Shown here: positions 19,474 to 29,616 of the stretch, in pieces
Layout: each line of letters begins with the position of its first letter
Numbering within the stretch: the stretch's first letter is position 1
NCBI GenBank assembly: GCA_963816795.1
Contig: CAWFLT010000009.1
Coordinates: 1 to 64,000 of the forward strand
Length of the DNA stretch: 64,000 nt
Direction: 5' to 3'
Source of the DNA: CAWFLT01 sp963816795
GTDB taxonomy: Bacteria; Acidobacteriota; Vicinamibacteria; Vicinamibacterales; SCN-69-37
Translations under genes and position numbers: made by a program
Notes under the pieces: generated by a model
Databases searched by the model: none
What the model saw: only the letters and a program-made list of their open reading frames with translations
What the model was told of the DNA's origin: nothing

Positions 19474-21888
19474 TCAGCTCGTCAACAGCTTCTGATAGTA
19501 CGCCTTGGCCTTGTCGATCGCCGCCTTGAACGCGGCGCGCTCGGCGTCCGATCGCCAGCGCGCGCTTCTCGACGCGCGTCCAGATCGCGTCGCACGTGTC
19601 CGTCAGGAACTGCACGTCCGCCGGCTTCACGAACCTCTTCCCGCCGCGCACGACGTAGACGGCGCTCGTCTGCGCGAACGCGTAGTCGTCGCCGAGATAC
19701 TTCGACTTCGGTCCCGTCGTTCGCGCGGCCACCCAGCCGCCCGCGCGGCACGTCCACGGCGCCGTCGAAGCTCACCTTCAGCGGATCGGTCGCGCGCACG
19801 GTCTGCACGATCTCGCCGTTCACCAGGATCTCGAGCGTCTCGACCGGCGCGATCGACGTGACGTCGGCCTTCACGCGCATCGCCGCCGGCGCCGTCGCCG
19901 GAAGCGCGATCTCGTCGCCGGGCTCGCGGCCCTCGACCGGTCAGGAACAGCAGCGGCCCGGTCGAGAAGAACGTGCGGCCGCGCTTGATCGCGTCGATCC
20001 AGCTCTGATGCGTGAGCGGCCCGGTCAGGTGCGCGAACGTGCGATCGGATCCCGGCGGCGGATCGAGAAAGACGTCGGAGAAGTTGTCCGTGCCGCCCGT
20101 GGCCGGCGATGCGGAAGCCGGCGTTGAGCAGCCGGTAGTAGAAGTCCGCCGAGGCCAGCTCGTCCGACCACAGCGCGCCGATGTCGTAGTAGTCGCCGAG
20201 GCCGAGCGCGAGGTCGAGCGCGATGAGCGTGGACGCGGCGTTGGCCGGCGTGCGCGGCGCCGACTGATACGGATGCATGAAGCCCGCGAGGCCGCCCTGC
20301 GCGCGCGCGCCTTCGAGATAGATGTGCTCGAGCGACGGCTGCGCGTAGGCCGTGCCGCCGGCGCCGCCGACGAACGGCAGGATGAACTCGCGCACGCCGA
20401 TCATGCCGATGTGGCCGAGGCTGCCGCGAAACTCCTGCGCGTACTGAAGGATGTGCGCTGGCGGTCGACAGCGGACTCGGCTTGCCGGTGAGATCGCCCC
20501 ATCGGCCCATCAGCCGCGTGCCGTCCATGTGAATCAGCGCGTGCGTGACGTTGAGATCTTCCGCGACGAGCTGCCGGAAGAACGACTCGTGCGTCAGGCC
20601 GAAGCCCTGATGCAGATCGTGGACGTGACTGTCGCCCGAGTACCAGCCGCGCGACGGCAGATCGACCAGCCGTTCGAGCCGGATCGTCGCGGTCTGCACG
20701 CCGCCCGCGGGCACGTCGACCGTCACCGCCTTCGGCACGAACTGCCAGCCGCGAATGGCCTCGATCGTCGTCGTGCCGGCCGGCACTTCGACCTCGGCAT
20801 CCGCCGTCATGTGGAAGTAGTGACGGTCGAACACCATCATCGATCGATGGAACGCGTCGTCCGGCGTGTAGTGACGGCCGTCGCTCGCGTCGATGTAGAT
20901 GCGCGCGCCAACCGGCTGGCCGTCCGGACCGACCACGCGAATGCGCACGCGGCCGGTCGGCGTGAGACTGCGGCGCTTGGTGATCGGCAATCTTGCGCCA
21001 GGCACTCGTGCGTCCGCCGGTGATCGCCGACGTGTACAGCGTGGGCACGCCGCCGTCGAACTGGACGAACGCGAACCTTCGTGCCGTCCGGACTCACGGC
21101 CGGCGACATCTCGTGGCGCGTCGTGTCGGTGGTGAGCTCGATCGCATCACCGCCCGCGGCCGGCACGATGCGAATGTCGTTCGAGCCTTCGTCTTCGGTG
21201 ACGTACAGGATGTTCTGGCCGTCCGGCGTCCACGACGGCTCCATGCGGTATTCGGTTTCCTCGTCGCGGACCATGCGCGATTCGCCCGTCGCGAGATCGA
21301 GCACGCGCAGCCCGCCCTGTTCGTACGCGAGCAGCTTGCCGTCGGGCGACACCGCCGGCTGGATGCCGTTCGTGATCGGCGTGTCGGTCTTGGTCGCGAG
21401 GTCGTGCCGGAAAATCCGGAAGCCGCCCGCGCGCGCGCTCACAAAGAACAGGCTCTTGCCGTCGCGGCTCCACGCCGGCTGAATGTCGACTGCTCGGGTT
21501 GGACGAGATCGTCTCAACCGGTCCGCCGTTCGCGCTGACGATGCCGATGTCGAGATTGCCGGTGGCTGGCAAACGCGAACGCGATCTGCGTGCCGTCCGG
21601 ACTCCAGGCCGGCTCGAAGTGATACGCGGGACCGGACGTGATCGCGACGGCTTCGCCGCCCTCCGCCGGCATCTTCCAGATGTCGCCGCGCATCGAGAAC
21701 GCGATCCACTTGCCGTCCGGACTCCACGCCGGATTCAGCGGCCCTGACGACACCGACGGCAGCATGTGCCGCTCTTCGCGATCGCTGTGGCCGTACCGGT
21801 TCGGCCGCGCTTCAATCTCGAGCGGCGTGAGCGGCATCAACGCGACCGCCGCGGCAAGTGCGGTGACGGCGATGATCAGACGGCGCAT
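19474..21888 (-). pseudogene. TolB-type propeller plus CehA/McbA-like metallohydrolase, multiply frameshifted
   Basis: A signal peptide (MRRLIIAVTALAAAVALMPL) is followed by about six PD40/TolB repeats (NPAWSPDGKWIAFS, EPSWTPDGQNILYV, SPAVSPDGTKV). A beta-sandwich linker (RVRIRVVGPDGQPVGARIYI) then leads to a PHP-like metallohydrolase with GWYSGDSHVHDLHQGFG, the metal-ligand region. The C-terminus ends AYYQKLLTS. The pieces switch frame at least six times but stay collinear from 21888 to 19474 (about 800 codons), so the breaks look like sequence errors. It is probably a secreted or periplasmic hydrolase; the substrate is unknown. The domain pair is inferred from motifs only. Confidence 0.65.
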
Positions 21889-21991
21889 GGAAACCTCCGG
21901 CGCCGCGATTATAGGGCGCGCTCGACACGTGTGACCAACAGCCCGCGGGCCGCCAGAGTAGAATGCACCACGCTTATCGTCAGAGGGTTGA

Positions 21992-23281
21992 ATGGTTCAT
22001 GCTTCGAGCCGCAGGCAGTCCCCGGTCCGCACGGCACTGGCGGGACTCATTGGCAACGTCCTCGAGTGGTTCGACTACGCCGTCTACGGCTACTTCGCCA
22101 GCAACATCGCGAGCCAGTTCTTCCCGAAATCTGATCCGACCGCCGGCCAGTATCTGACCTGGGGCACGTTCGCGCTGGGATTCTTCGCCCGGCCTGTCGG
22201 GAGCCTCGTGCTCGGACGGGTGGGCGATCGAATCGGCCGGCGAGCGCTCCTCACCCTGTCGATTTCACTCATCGGCGGCGCGACACTCATCCTGGGCTTG
22301 TTGCCGACCTACGAACAGATTGGGCTGGCGGCGCCGCTGCTCCTGATGACCATGCGCGTGATTCAGGGCTTTTCGCTGGGCGGCGAGTTCACCGGATCGA
22401 TGGTCTACACCACCGAGCTGTCCTCGCCCCTCATGCGCGGCCTCGTCAGCAGTTCAACGGCCGCGGGCGTCACGCTGGGCTTCATCATGGGAGCCGCCAC
22501 CGGCGGCCTCATCAACGCCACGCTCACCCCCGATCAGGTGAATGCCTGGGGCTGGCGCATTCCATTTGTCGGGAGCGTCGTGTTCCTGATCATCGGCTAC
22601 TTCCTGCGCCGCGGGATCGCGGAGACCGAGGAGGGCCAGAAGGCTCAGCAGGAGCAGTCACCGGCGCTCGCCTCCCTCATCGCTGACTGGCGTCCCATCG
22701 TGCAGACCTTCGGCATCGTCGCGATGACAAATGCGGCGTACTACCTGACGTTCACGTATGCGGTCGAACGGCGGAAAGCCCTGGCGCAGGCCGGCAGCAC
22801 CGTATCGAGCGGTGCGGAATTCCAGCTGGCGTCCATCATCGGCCTCTTCGTGGTGCTGTTCGCCAAGCCGCTCGGCGGCTGGCTGTCGGATAAGACCGGC
22901 CGCCGAAAACTGATGATGGCCGTGACGGTGATCACGATGGCGATGATCTATCCCGCACAGCAGATGATGCTGTACGGCACTCCTGGCACGTTCATCCTGG
23001 CGCAAATGATGCTGGCGATCCCGCTTGGCATGGCACTCGGGCTGCAGGGCGCCATGCTGGTGGAGATCTTCCCGCTGCGCTCGCGCGTCACCTCGATGAG
23101 TATCGCCTACAGCGTCACGCTGGCCCTGGCCGGCGGCACCGCCCCGATGGTGGCCACCTGGATGGTGGACTCGCTGGGCAAACCCGATTGGCCGGCGTTC
23201 TACATCATGGTCTACGGCGTGCTCGGCCTGCTGATCATGTGGCCGATGAGGGAAACCAACGACCGGCGTCTCGACCAGTAA
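21992..23281 (+). CDS. MFS transporter, metabolite:H+ symporter (MHS) type
   Basis: Twelve-helix permease of 429 residues. The N-terminus LIGNVLEWFDYAVYGYFA is the signature of the MHS group (ProP, KgtP and citrate/proline-betaine-type carriers). The loop 2-3 motif GRVGDRIGRR and the second-half copy LSDKTGRRKLM are present. Substrates in the group include dicarboxylates, osmolytes and shikimate; the sequence does not tell which. It is intact although it sits inside a frameshift-rich zone. It starts about 100 bp from the divergent metallohydrolase gene and converges on fdhE. Confidence 0.93.
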   Translation: MVHASSRRQSPVRTALAGLIGNVLEWFDYAVYGYFASNIASQFFPKSDPTAGQYLTWGTFALGFFARPVGSLVLGRVGDRIGRRALLTLSISLIGGATLILGLLPTYEQIGLAAPLLLMTMRVIQGFSLGGEFTGSMVYTTELSSPLMRGLVSSSTAAGVTLGFIMGAATGGLINATLTPDQVNAWGWRIPFVGSVVFLIIGYFLRRGIAETEEGQKAQQEQSPALASLIADWRPIVQTFGIVAMTNAAYYLTFTYAVERRKALAQAGSTVSSGAEFQLASIIGLFVVLFAKPLGGWLSDKTGRRKLMMAVTVITMAMIYPAQQMMLYGTPGTFILAQMMLAIPLGMALGLQGAMLVEIFPLRSRVTSMSIAYSVTLALAGGTAPMVATWMVDSLGKPDWPAFYIMVYGVLGLLIMWPMRETNDRRLDQ

Positions 23282-23295
23282 CGTTGCGCCCTCGA

Positions 23296-24127
23296 CTACG
23301 CCGGGCGCATTGGCTCGAAGTCGTACAGCGAGGCGGCCAGCCTTTTCAGTCCACGATCGTGCGCGATCAGATCGAGATGGAGTGACGACCAGTCCGAGAG
23401 CCACAGGGGTTCGTGGCCCTCGCCGTTGTAGGTCTTGAGATAGCCGCCGCAGGACTCGCAGTGGTCGATGCGCAGGCCGGGTTCTCCTTCGATGGCGACA
23501 GCTGGCCAGGCGTTGGGAATCGGTGTCACAAAACGGGCAACCGGTTCGCTTGAACTGCCAGCGCGTGGCGCAACAGCCGCACGAGAGCAGACGCTTGCGC
23601 CCGGGATCGGTGCCGACCAGTTGCGCCATCGCCGGCAGCGATCCGCACGTCGGGCAATACCGGCGCAGCCACCGATCCTCGTCACGCCAGCCGTCGAACG
23701 CGATGCACGACGGGCCGCAGGTACCGCGCCATCGCCGTCCACGCCAGATAACGCAACAACCCGGGGACGGCGGTGTCAGGGTCTCATCGCCCAGCAGAAA
23801 GTCCGCGATGCGGCGCGAGGCCATGGGCGCGCGTCGCAGGTCCGCGTCGAGGGCGCGCGTCTCGGCGACGAGCCATTCCGGTGAGGTTCCGGAGGCCAGT
23901 CGTTCGACCAGCGCGGCCGCCACTCGCCCACCCGGCTCCAGATCAACGGCCGCCTCGGCGCTCGACAGCAGCGACACGCCGGCGAGAAAGTCCAGGCGGT
24001 AATCGTCCCAGTCGGGAATGCGGGCGTCGAGAACGTCGATGCCGGCCACCGCGCGATCGACCTGCGCGGAAAGCTCCGCGATCGGCCGGAGGTACGCATG
24101 CGCCTCCAGCCACTGCTCACGAGTCAT
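23296..24127 (-). pseudogene. fdhE: Formate dehydrogenase accessory protein FdhE, frameshifted
   Basis: FdhE-type accessory protein of the formate dehydrogenase system, a zinc/iron rubredoxin-like protein. The N-terminal helical part reads EQWLEAHAYLRPIAELS. The metal-binding region RRYCPTCGSLPAMAQL ... LLSCGCCATRWQFKRTGCPFCDTD is clear, and the C-terminal DHCESCGGYLKTYNG adds the last CxxC pair. Two or more single-base shifts (around 23735-23780 and 23500-23520) split it into three collinear pieces. It is the last gene of the fdh operon, starting about 13 bp after the NrfD-like gene, and converges on the MFS gene. Confidence 0.82.
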
Positions 24128-24139
24128 CGGCGTCAATCT

Positions 24140-25501
24140 TCAGTGTCCGCTGAGGCGCGCTGTGAGTGAGTCGACGGGCTGCGCCTTCGGAAGCACCGGC
24201 ATCAGACGGGCCGCCAGGCCAAAGAGGAAGATCGTCAGCGGCGATGAGGCCGACCGACACGCCCCACTCGACCAGTCGACGGCACGTAGTCTTCCGGGGC
24301 GCTCCCAGGGCATCCGGCCCCGGAACGTCATCGCGAAGATGACGACGTTCATGCGGTTGAAGGCCACGCCGACGACCGCGAGGAGCGACGCGACGAAGAG
24401 CACGTCGGTCCGCTGCCGAAGCGCCTTGCGCGCCAGCAGGATGAGCGGAAGCACGCCAAAGAGGAGGATCTCCGCCGCGAAGGCGATGCCGAGGCTGCCG
24501 GAGAAGGCGCCGGTGAACTGGTTGCGGATCGCCATATCTCCAAGTCGAAACACGAGATACACGAGCAGCGACCAGAAGGTGATTTGTCCGACCGACGCCA
24601 GTCGCGCGATCTCGAGCGGGCGGCGCCATCCCTTCGCGATCCACATCTCGATGAGGATCACGAGCGCGGTGCCGGCCGCGATCGACGACAGGAAGAAGGA
24701 CACCGGCATCACGGGCGACCACCACTGCGCGGCGAGCATGTTCGGCATCAGCAGATACAGCGAACCGAGCGAGCTCTGGTGCATCGACGACAGCGTGACG
24801 GCGGCGATCGCCAGCATGATCGGCTCGGACTTCGAGTCGCGCGCGCGGAAGATCCAGGCGAGGGCGCCGAAGATGACGGCCGTCGCGAGCGGCATAGAGG
24901 AAGCTGCGCGACATCAGGTAGATGAACAGCGTCACGGCCCCTGCCACGTAGGCGCCGTTCCACTTCCGCCACGTCGCCACCTGCCTGGTGATAGCCCCAG
25001 TGCTCGAACGGAACCGGCAGGAATTCGAGCGCGAGGATCGTGACGTAGAGGCCGACGCACCACGAGACCTCGAACATCGCCGAGTGTTCCGGCGCGTTCA
25101 GGGCGAGCGCGTACGCGTGCCAGGGCAGGCCGAGGTCCGCGATGAGCGTCACCATCACGAAGGAGTAGCTCAGAAGGCCCATCAGGACGGCGGATCGACC
25201 GAGCCCGTAGAGATCCTTTCGCTGGAACACATAGATGATGCCGGCCATCGCAAACGCGCCCGCGGCCACCGCGATCCACACCAGGTCAAAGAGGATCCAC
25301 AGGCCCCACGGATAGGTGTCGGAAAGGTTGGTGCTGCGCGCCAAGCCCCATGGCAAAGCGCGCGACCAGCGAGAGGACACCGAACGCGATGACCAGCAGG
25401 AGCATCCAGTTGAACGGCGTCAGCAGCTTCTCGCGCAACGGTTCGAATTCGACGTGGCTGTGATCCTTGGCGTGCTTCGACGCAGCCGAAGCGTCGGCCA
25501 C
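24140..25501 (-). pseudogene. NrfD/HybB-type quinone-interacting membrane subunit, frameshifted
   Basis: Polytopic membrane subunit expected to pass electrons from the formate dehydrogenase beta subunit to quinone. NrfD family segments appear in order: EPLREKLLTPFNWMLLLVI, TNLSDTYPWGLWILFDLVW, SFVMVTLIADLGLPWH, SSMHQSSLGSLYLLMPN and FNRMNVVIFAMTFRGRMPW. Breaks near 25343, 24985, 24895 and 24265 put them in different frames. The 5' end is ambiguous because the beta-subunit frame runs straight into this gene with no stop; a GTG at 25501 is a possible start. It replaces the b-type cytochrome FdnI seen in enterobacteria. Confidence 0.75.
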
Positions 25502-26362
25502 CGCCTGAGCGCGCTTGCGGAAGAACGCGTACGCGGCGCCGAGCGCGGCGCCCACGGTCATCACGGCCGGGGGCACGGCGCCGAGCGCCGTCTTGGTGAA
25601 ATGCGGAAACGGCTTCTCGCCGTAGGTCGGAAACCCGAGTTTCTCGAACGGCACGGCCGACAGATACAGGACGGTCGTGCCGCCCAGTTCCTTCTCTCCG
25701 TAGATGTGGTCGACGTACCGGTCGGGCCGGTCGGCGATGCGCTTGTGCGCAAGCGCGAGCATCTCGTCGCGGGTGCCGTACCGAAGCGCGTCGGCCGGAC
25801 ACGCCTTGACGCAGGCGGGAATCGCCATCGTGTTGGCGAACTGCTTGGCCGCCATAGTCGGACAGCGCCTGCCCGTTGAACGCGACCGGCGCCGGCTGCG
25901 GGCGCGGTCGGCGCAGTGCGTGCACTTCGAAATCTTCGGCGCGTGCGAGTTCCACTCTGCAGTCGGCACGTCCCACGGACACGCCAGCATGCAGTACCGG
26001 CAGCCGATGCAGTCGTCGACGTTGTACGACACCGGACCATCGCTCTGCCGGTACAGCGCCGTCGTCGGGCACGCGGAGACGCACGCGGGCTCCAGGCAGT
26101 GCAGGCACCGCTGCATGACGAACGCCGATTCGACGCCTCCCGGCTTCTCGGCGTTCTCCGTCTCGTGGAACGCGATGAGCGTGAACGTCTTCGCGCTGAG
26201 CGTCGCCGGATTCTGGAAGCCCAGCTGGTCGTCGAACTCGGTCTTCTCGCCGTCCTGCTCGTTCCACTGCTTGCACGCCACCTGGCACGCCCGGCAGCCG
26301 ATGCAGTTCGCGATGTCGATCAGCGTCGTCCTGGCGGCGCCCGAGTTTTTGGGTGTGCTCAT
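25502..26362 (-). CDS. fdnH: Formate dehydrogenase beta subunit (four [4Fe-4S] ferredoxin-like)
   Basis: Electron-transfer subunit with cysteine motifs at C20-x2-C23-x2-C26-x3-C30, CLHCLEPACVSACP, CIGCRYCMLACPW and a fourth set starting CTHCADR and ending CVKACPADAL. A C-terminal membrane anchor (AVMTVGAALGAAYAFF) is FdnH-like. The start at ATG 26362 overlaps the alpha-subunit stop as ATGA. Two compensating shifts at about 25860-25920 replace the family sequence between CTHCADR and AAKQFANT with a basic nonsense stretch. No stop codon separates this frame from the NrfD-like sequence, so the 3' boundary given here is approximate. Confidence 0.85.
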
Positions 26363-29300
26363 GTTCGTCCCCTCGGTGCTCCTGATCTGCGTGAGGCCGG
26401 GCGACTGGCCCTGACGACGTTGACGAGGCACGCCTTGGTTTCCTGGGTTCCCGCTCCGGGATCCGAGGCGTCGATCGTGAGGTGGTTGACGCTCGGGCCG
26501 GTCGACAGCCCCTGGAAGCCCCAGTTGTACGGCATCCAGACGACGGTGACTTCGCGGTCGCCGATTTTCAGCGCCTTCATGCGCGGCGTGACGAGCGCCT
26601 TGACCTCGAGCTCACCGCGCGCCGACGAGACGCGGACCCAATCTCCCGACTGCACGTCGAGCGTCTTGTGCAAGGGTGACGGGCAACTCCAGCACCGGTT
26701 CGGGGACGAGCTCGTTCAGCCAGGGAATATTCCGCGTCGTCGAACCCGCGCACCAGTGTTCGGCGACGGTGGACGTCATCAGCACGTACGGGAACTTGTC
26801 GACGGTGCCGATGGGCTGATGCGACTTGACGCGCGGATACTTGAGCGTCGGATTGCTGTTGACGCTCGGGTGCAGCACGTTTTCCACGGGGCTCTCGACG
26901 GGCTCGTACATCTCCGGCAGCGGACCATCTTTCGGCACGTAGGCCACGTCGCGCCAATAGTCGGTATACCTCTCGTCAGGGTCTTTGTACACGGCCGCGA
27001 ACAGGCGCCCGACGCCTTCCGCGCTCAGATGGAATGCCCGCTGGCCGTTCGGCGTGTCGGGGCCGTCGGTCAGGACGGGCACGTCCGGCACGTCGTGTCC
27101 CGTCCAGCGCTTCGCCTGCTCGTCCCACCACACGATGGGTTTCGAGCCCGGATACGGCTTGCCGTGCCGATCGCACGACGCGCGGTTGTAGAGGATCCGC
27201 ATGTTGTTCGGCCAGGTCCACCCGAAACCCGGATAGAGGCCGAGGTCTCCCGGATCCGTTTGCGAATCGCGGCGCTTCGAAAGGTTCTCGCCGTTGGCAA
27301 AGACGCCCGCGTAGATCCACGCGCCGGACGACGTGGAGCCGTCGGGTCGCAGGTCGCTGACTTTGCGGATCAGATCGCCCTTCTTGAGGCCGGTCTCCGG
27401 GTTGTCGCGGAGCGCGTAGCCGTTGATCTCGCGCAGCACGTCCTCGGCCGTGGTGTAGGTCCAGAAGGCCTTCTTGATGATCTCGTCCCTCGGCGCATCC
27501 GAGTCCTTGACCAGATCGCGCACGGCGCGGAAGACGAGGTCCACGATCTCGCCGTCGGACTTCGCCTGGCCCGGCGGCTTCACGGAGGCGTGACGCCACT
27601 GCACCATCCCGCCCGAGTTGCTGATGGATGCCGTTCTTTTCCATGAAGAACGCTGCGGGCAGCAGGATCACTTCGGTGTTGATGGACTTCGGGTCAACGC
27701 CCGGACGGCGCCAGAACGCTGCGGTCTCGGTCTCCCAGATCTCCTGGACCACGAGCGTCTCGAGATTCGCAAAGGCGTCGAACGTCAGCTTGAGGTTGGG
27801 TACGCGTGACCGCGGGATTCTGGCCGACGATCCACAAGAGCTTCAGCTTCCCGGCGAGGGCATCTTCGATCATCGGCAGCGTGCCGTAGTCCTTGGCCGC
27901 GTCGCGCTTGGGCAGCCACTCATAGGCATAGTCGTTCTCGAAGGTCGCCGCGTCGCCGAAGAACGCCTTGAGCAGGTTGACGAGGCACCGGCTGTCGGCG
28001 ATCCCGTTCTTGCGCACGTAGTCGCGGATGGCCGGCTCGCCGTTGGTCGGCGAGTTGAGGTACCCCGGCATGTAGTTGTAGAGCAACGCCATGTCGCAGG
28101 AGCCCTGCACGTTCGGCTCGCCGCGAAGCGCATTCACGCCGCCGCCGGGCTTGCCGATGTTGCCGAGCAACATCTGCAGGATGGTGAACGACCGGATCCC
28201 CTGCACGGCGGTCGTGTGCTGGGTCATCCCGAGCGCGTAGAGGATGGCGCCCGGCCGGTTCTTCGCCATCGTCTCTGCGATCTGCTGGATCTGCTCGGCC
28301 GGAATGCCGGTGATGCGCTCGCCCATCTCCAGCGTGTAGCGCGAGACGAAGGTCTTCAGGCGCGAGAACACGCAGTGCGGGTCGTCGAGGCTCTTCGCCA
28401 CGCGCGGCTTGCGGTTCGCGCCGAGCTGGTATCCCCAGGTCTTCGTGTCGTAGGTATGGCGATCCGCGTCGTACCCGCTGAAGAGCCCATCCTTGAAGTC
28501 GAACTCCGCGTCGATCAGAAAGAGCGCGTTCGTGTGGGTGACGACGTAGTCCTCGTCGTAGAGCTTGTTCACGATGATGTGGTTGATCATCGCGTTCTGG
28601 AACGCGGCGTCGGTGCCGGGCCGGATGCGCGCGTACACGTCGGCCGCCGACGAGGTGCGGGTGTATCGCGGATCGACGTGGATGATCTTCGCGCCGTTTT
28701 CCTGGGCCTTCCGGATCCACTTGAAGGCCATCGGGTGGTTCTCGGCGACGTTGCTGCCTTCCACGAGGATCGTCTTGCAGTTCTGCAAGTCGACCCAGTG
28801 GTTGGTCATCGCTCCCCTACCGAACGAGGCCCCCAGACCGGGGACCGTGGGGCTGTGTCAAAGCCTGGCCTGATGCTCGACGTAGGCCAGGCCGAGCAGC
28901 CGGGCCGCTTTCTGGAAGAGGTAACACTCTTCGTTGGTGTTCTGCGCGCCGCCCAGGAAGCCGATGGCGTCGGTCCGATTGACCGGAACTTCCTTGTCGC
29001 CGACTTTCTCAGTGGCAATCCACGTCGCGTCGCGTGTCTTCCGAACTTTCTGCGCGACCCGCGCAATCGCATCGTCCCAGGAGATGTCCTCCCAGCGGTC
29101 GCTGCCCGGCGCCCGGTAGCGGGGCGTCGTGAGGCGCTTCGGCGAGGCGTGCGTCGCGTGCATCGAGATGCCTTTGACGCACAGCGCTCCGCGATTCACG
29201 ATGTGGTCGTAGTCGCCCTCCATCGTCAGGAGCTTGCCGTCCTTGACGGCGGCGATCATGCCGCAGCCGCACGAGCAGAAGTTGCAGGAGGTCGTGAACT

Positions 29301-29502
29301 CGCGGACGTCTGCGAGCTTCAAGTCCTTTGTCGCGGCCCGCATCGCGGGCACGTCGAGGAGGCCGCCGAGCGCGAGTCCCGACCCGCCGCCGAAGGTCAG
29401 CTTGAACAGATCTCTGCGGCTGAGTGTCGATTTCGGTGTGCCTGTCCGGTCGACGGAGTGTTCGGAGGGATTCTGGGCCGGAGTATCGAGGAAGTCATCC
29501 AT
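26359..29502 (-). CDS. fdnG: Selenocysteine-containing formate dehydrogenase alpha subunit (FdnG type)
   Basis: Molybdo/tungsto-bis-MGD catalytic subunit oxidising formate on the periplasmic side. A Tat signal (SRRDLFKLTFGGGSGLALGG; RR at 29-30) is followed by the [4Fe-4S] site C73-x2-C76-x3-C80 and C108. An in-frame TGA at codon 215 lies in VEHQARL-U-HSPTVPGLGASFGRGAMTNHW, exactly where enterobacterial FdnG has Sec, and the same frame continues for over 340 codons. The start at ATG 29502 has GGAGA upstream. Later one-base breaks near 27810, 27620 and 26680 split the C-terminal half, which includes NNMRILYNRAS and the C-terminal VWMPYNWGFQGL. The stop overlaps the beta-subunit ATG. Requires selABC elsewhere in the genome. 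Confidence 0.93.
28828..28860 (-). promoter_or_regulatory. UGA selenocysteine codon with bacterial SECIS hairpin
   Basis: UGA occupies 28860-28858. Starting 14 nt after its U, GGUCCCC pairs with GGGGGCC (seven pairs, one U-G) around the loop GGUCU (28828-28846). The GGUCU loop lies 21-25 nt from the U, the same sequence and offset as in the E. coli fdhF/fdnG SECIS that binds SelB. Confidence 0.92.
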
Positions 29503-29616
29503 GTGTCTTCTCCGAGCGCTGGCGGATAAGGGGCCGCCGCCGGCTGCGCCTACCTTATCTTCCCGGTCCAACCCCGTGCAAGGCCTATTGGGACAGACGC
29601 GCGCTCTGTCCGTCGC

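Noticed and set aside
28858..28860. Nonsense mutation in the formate dehydrogenase gene
   Set aside because: The position, flanking residues and SECIS hairpin all match a selenocysteine codon.
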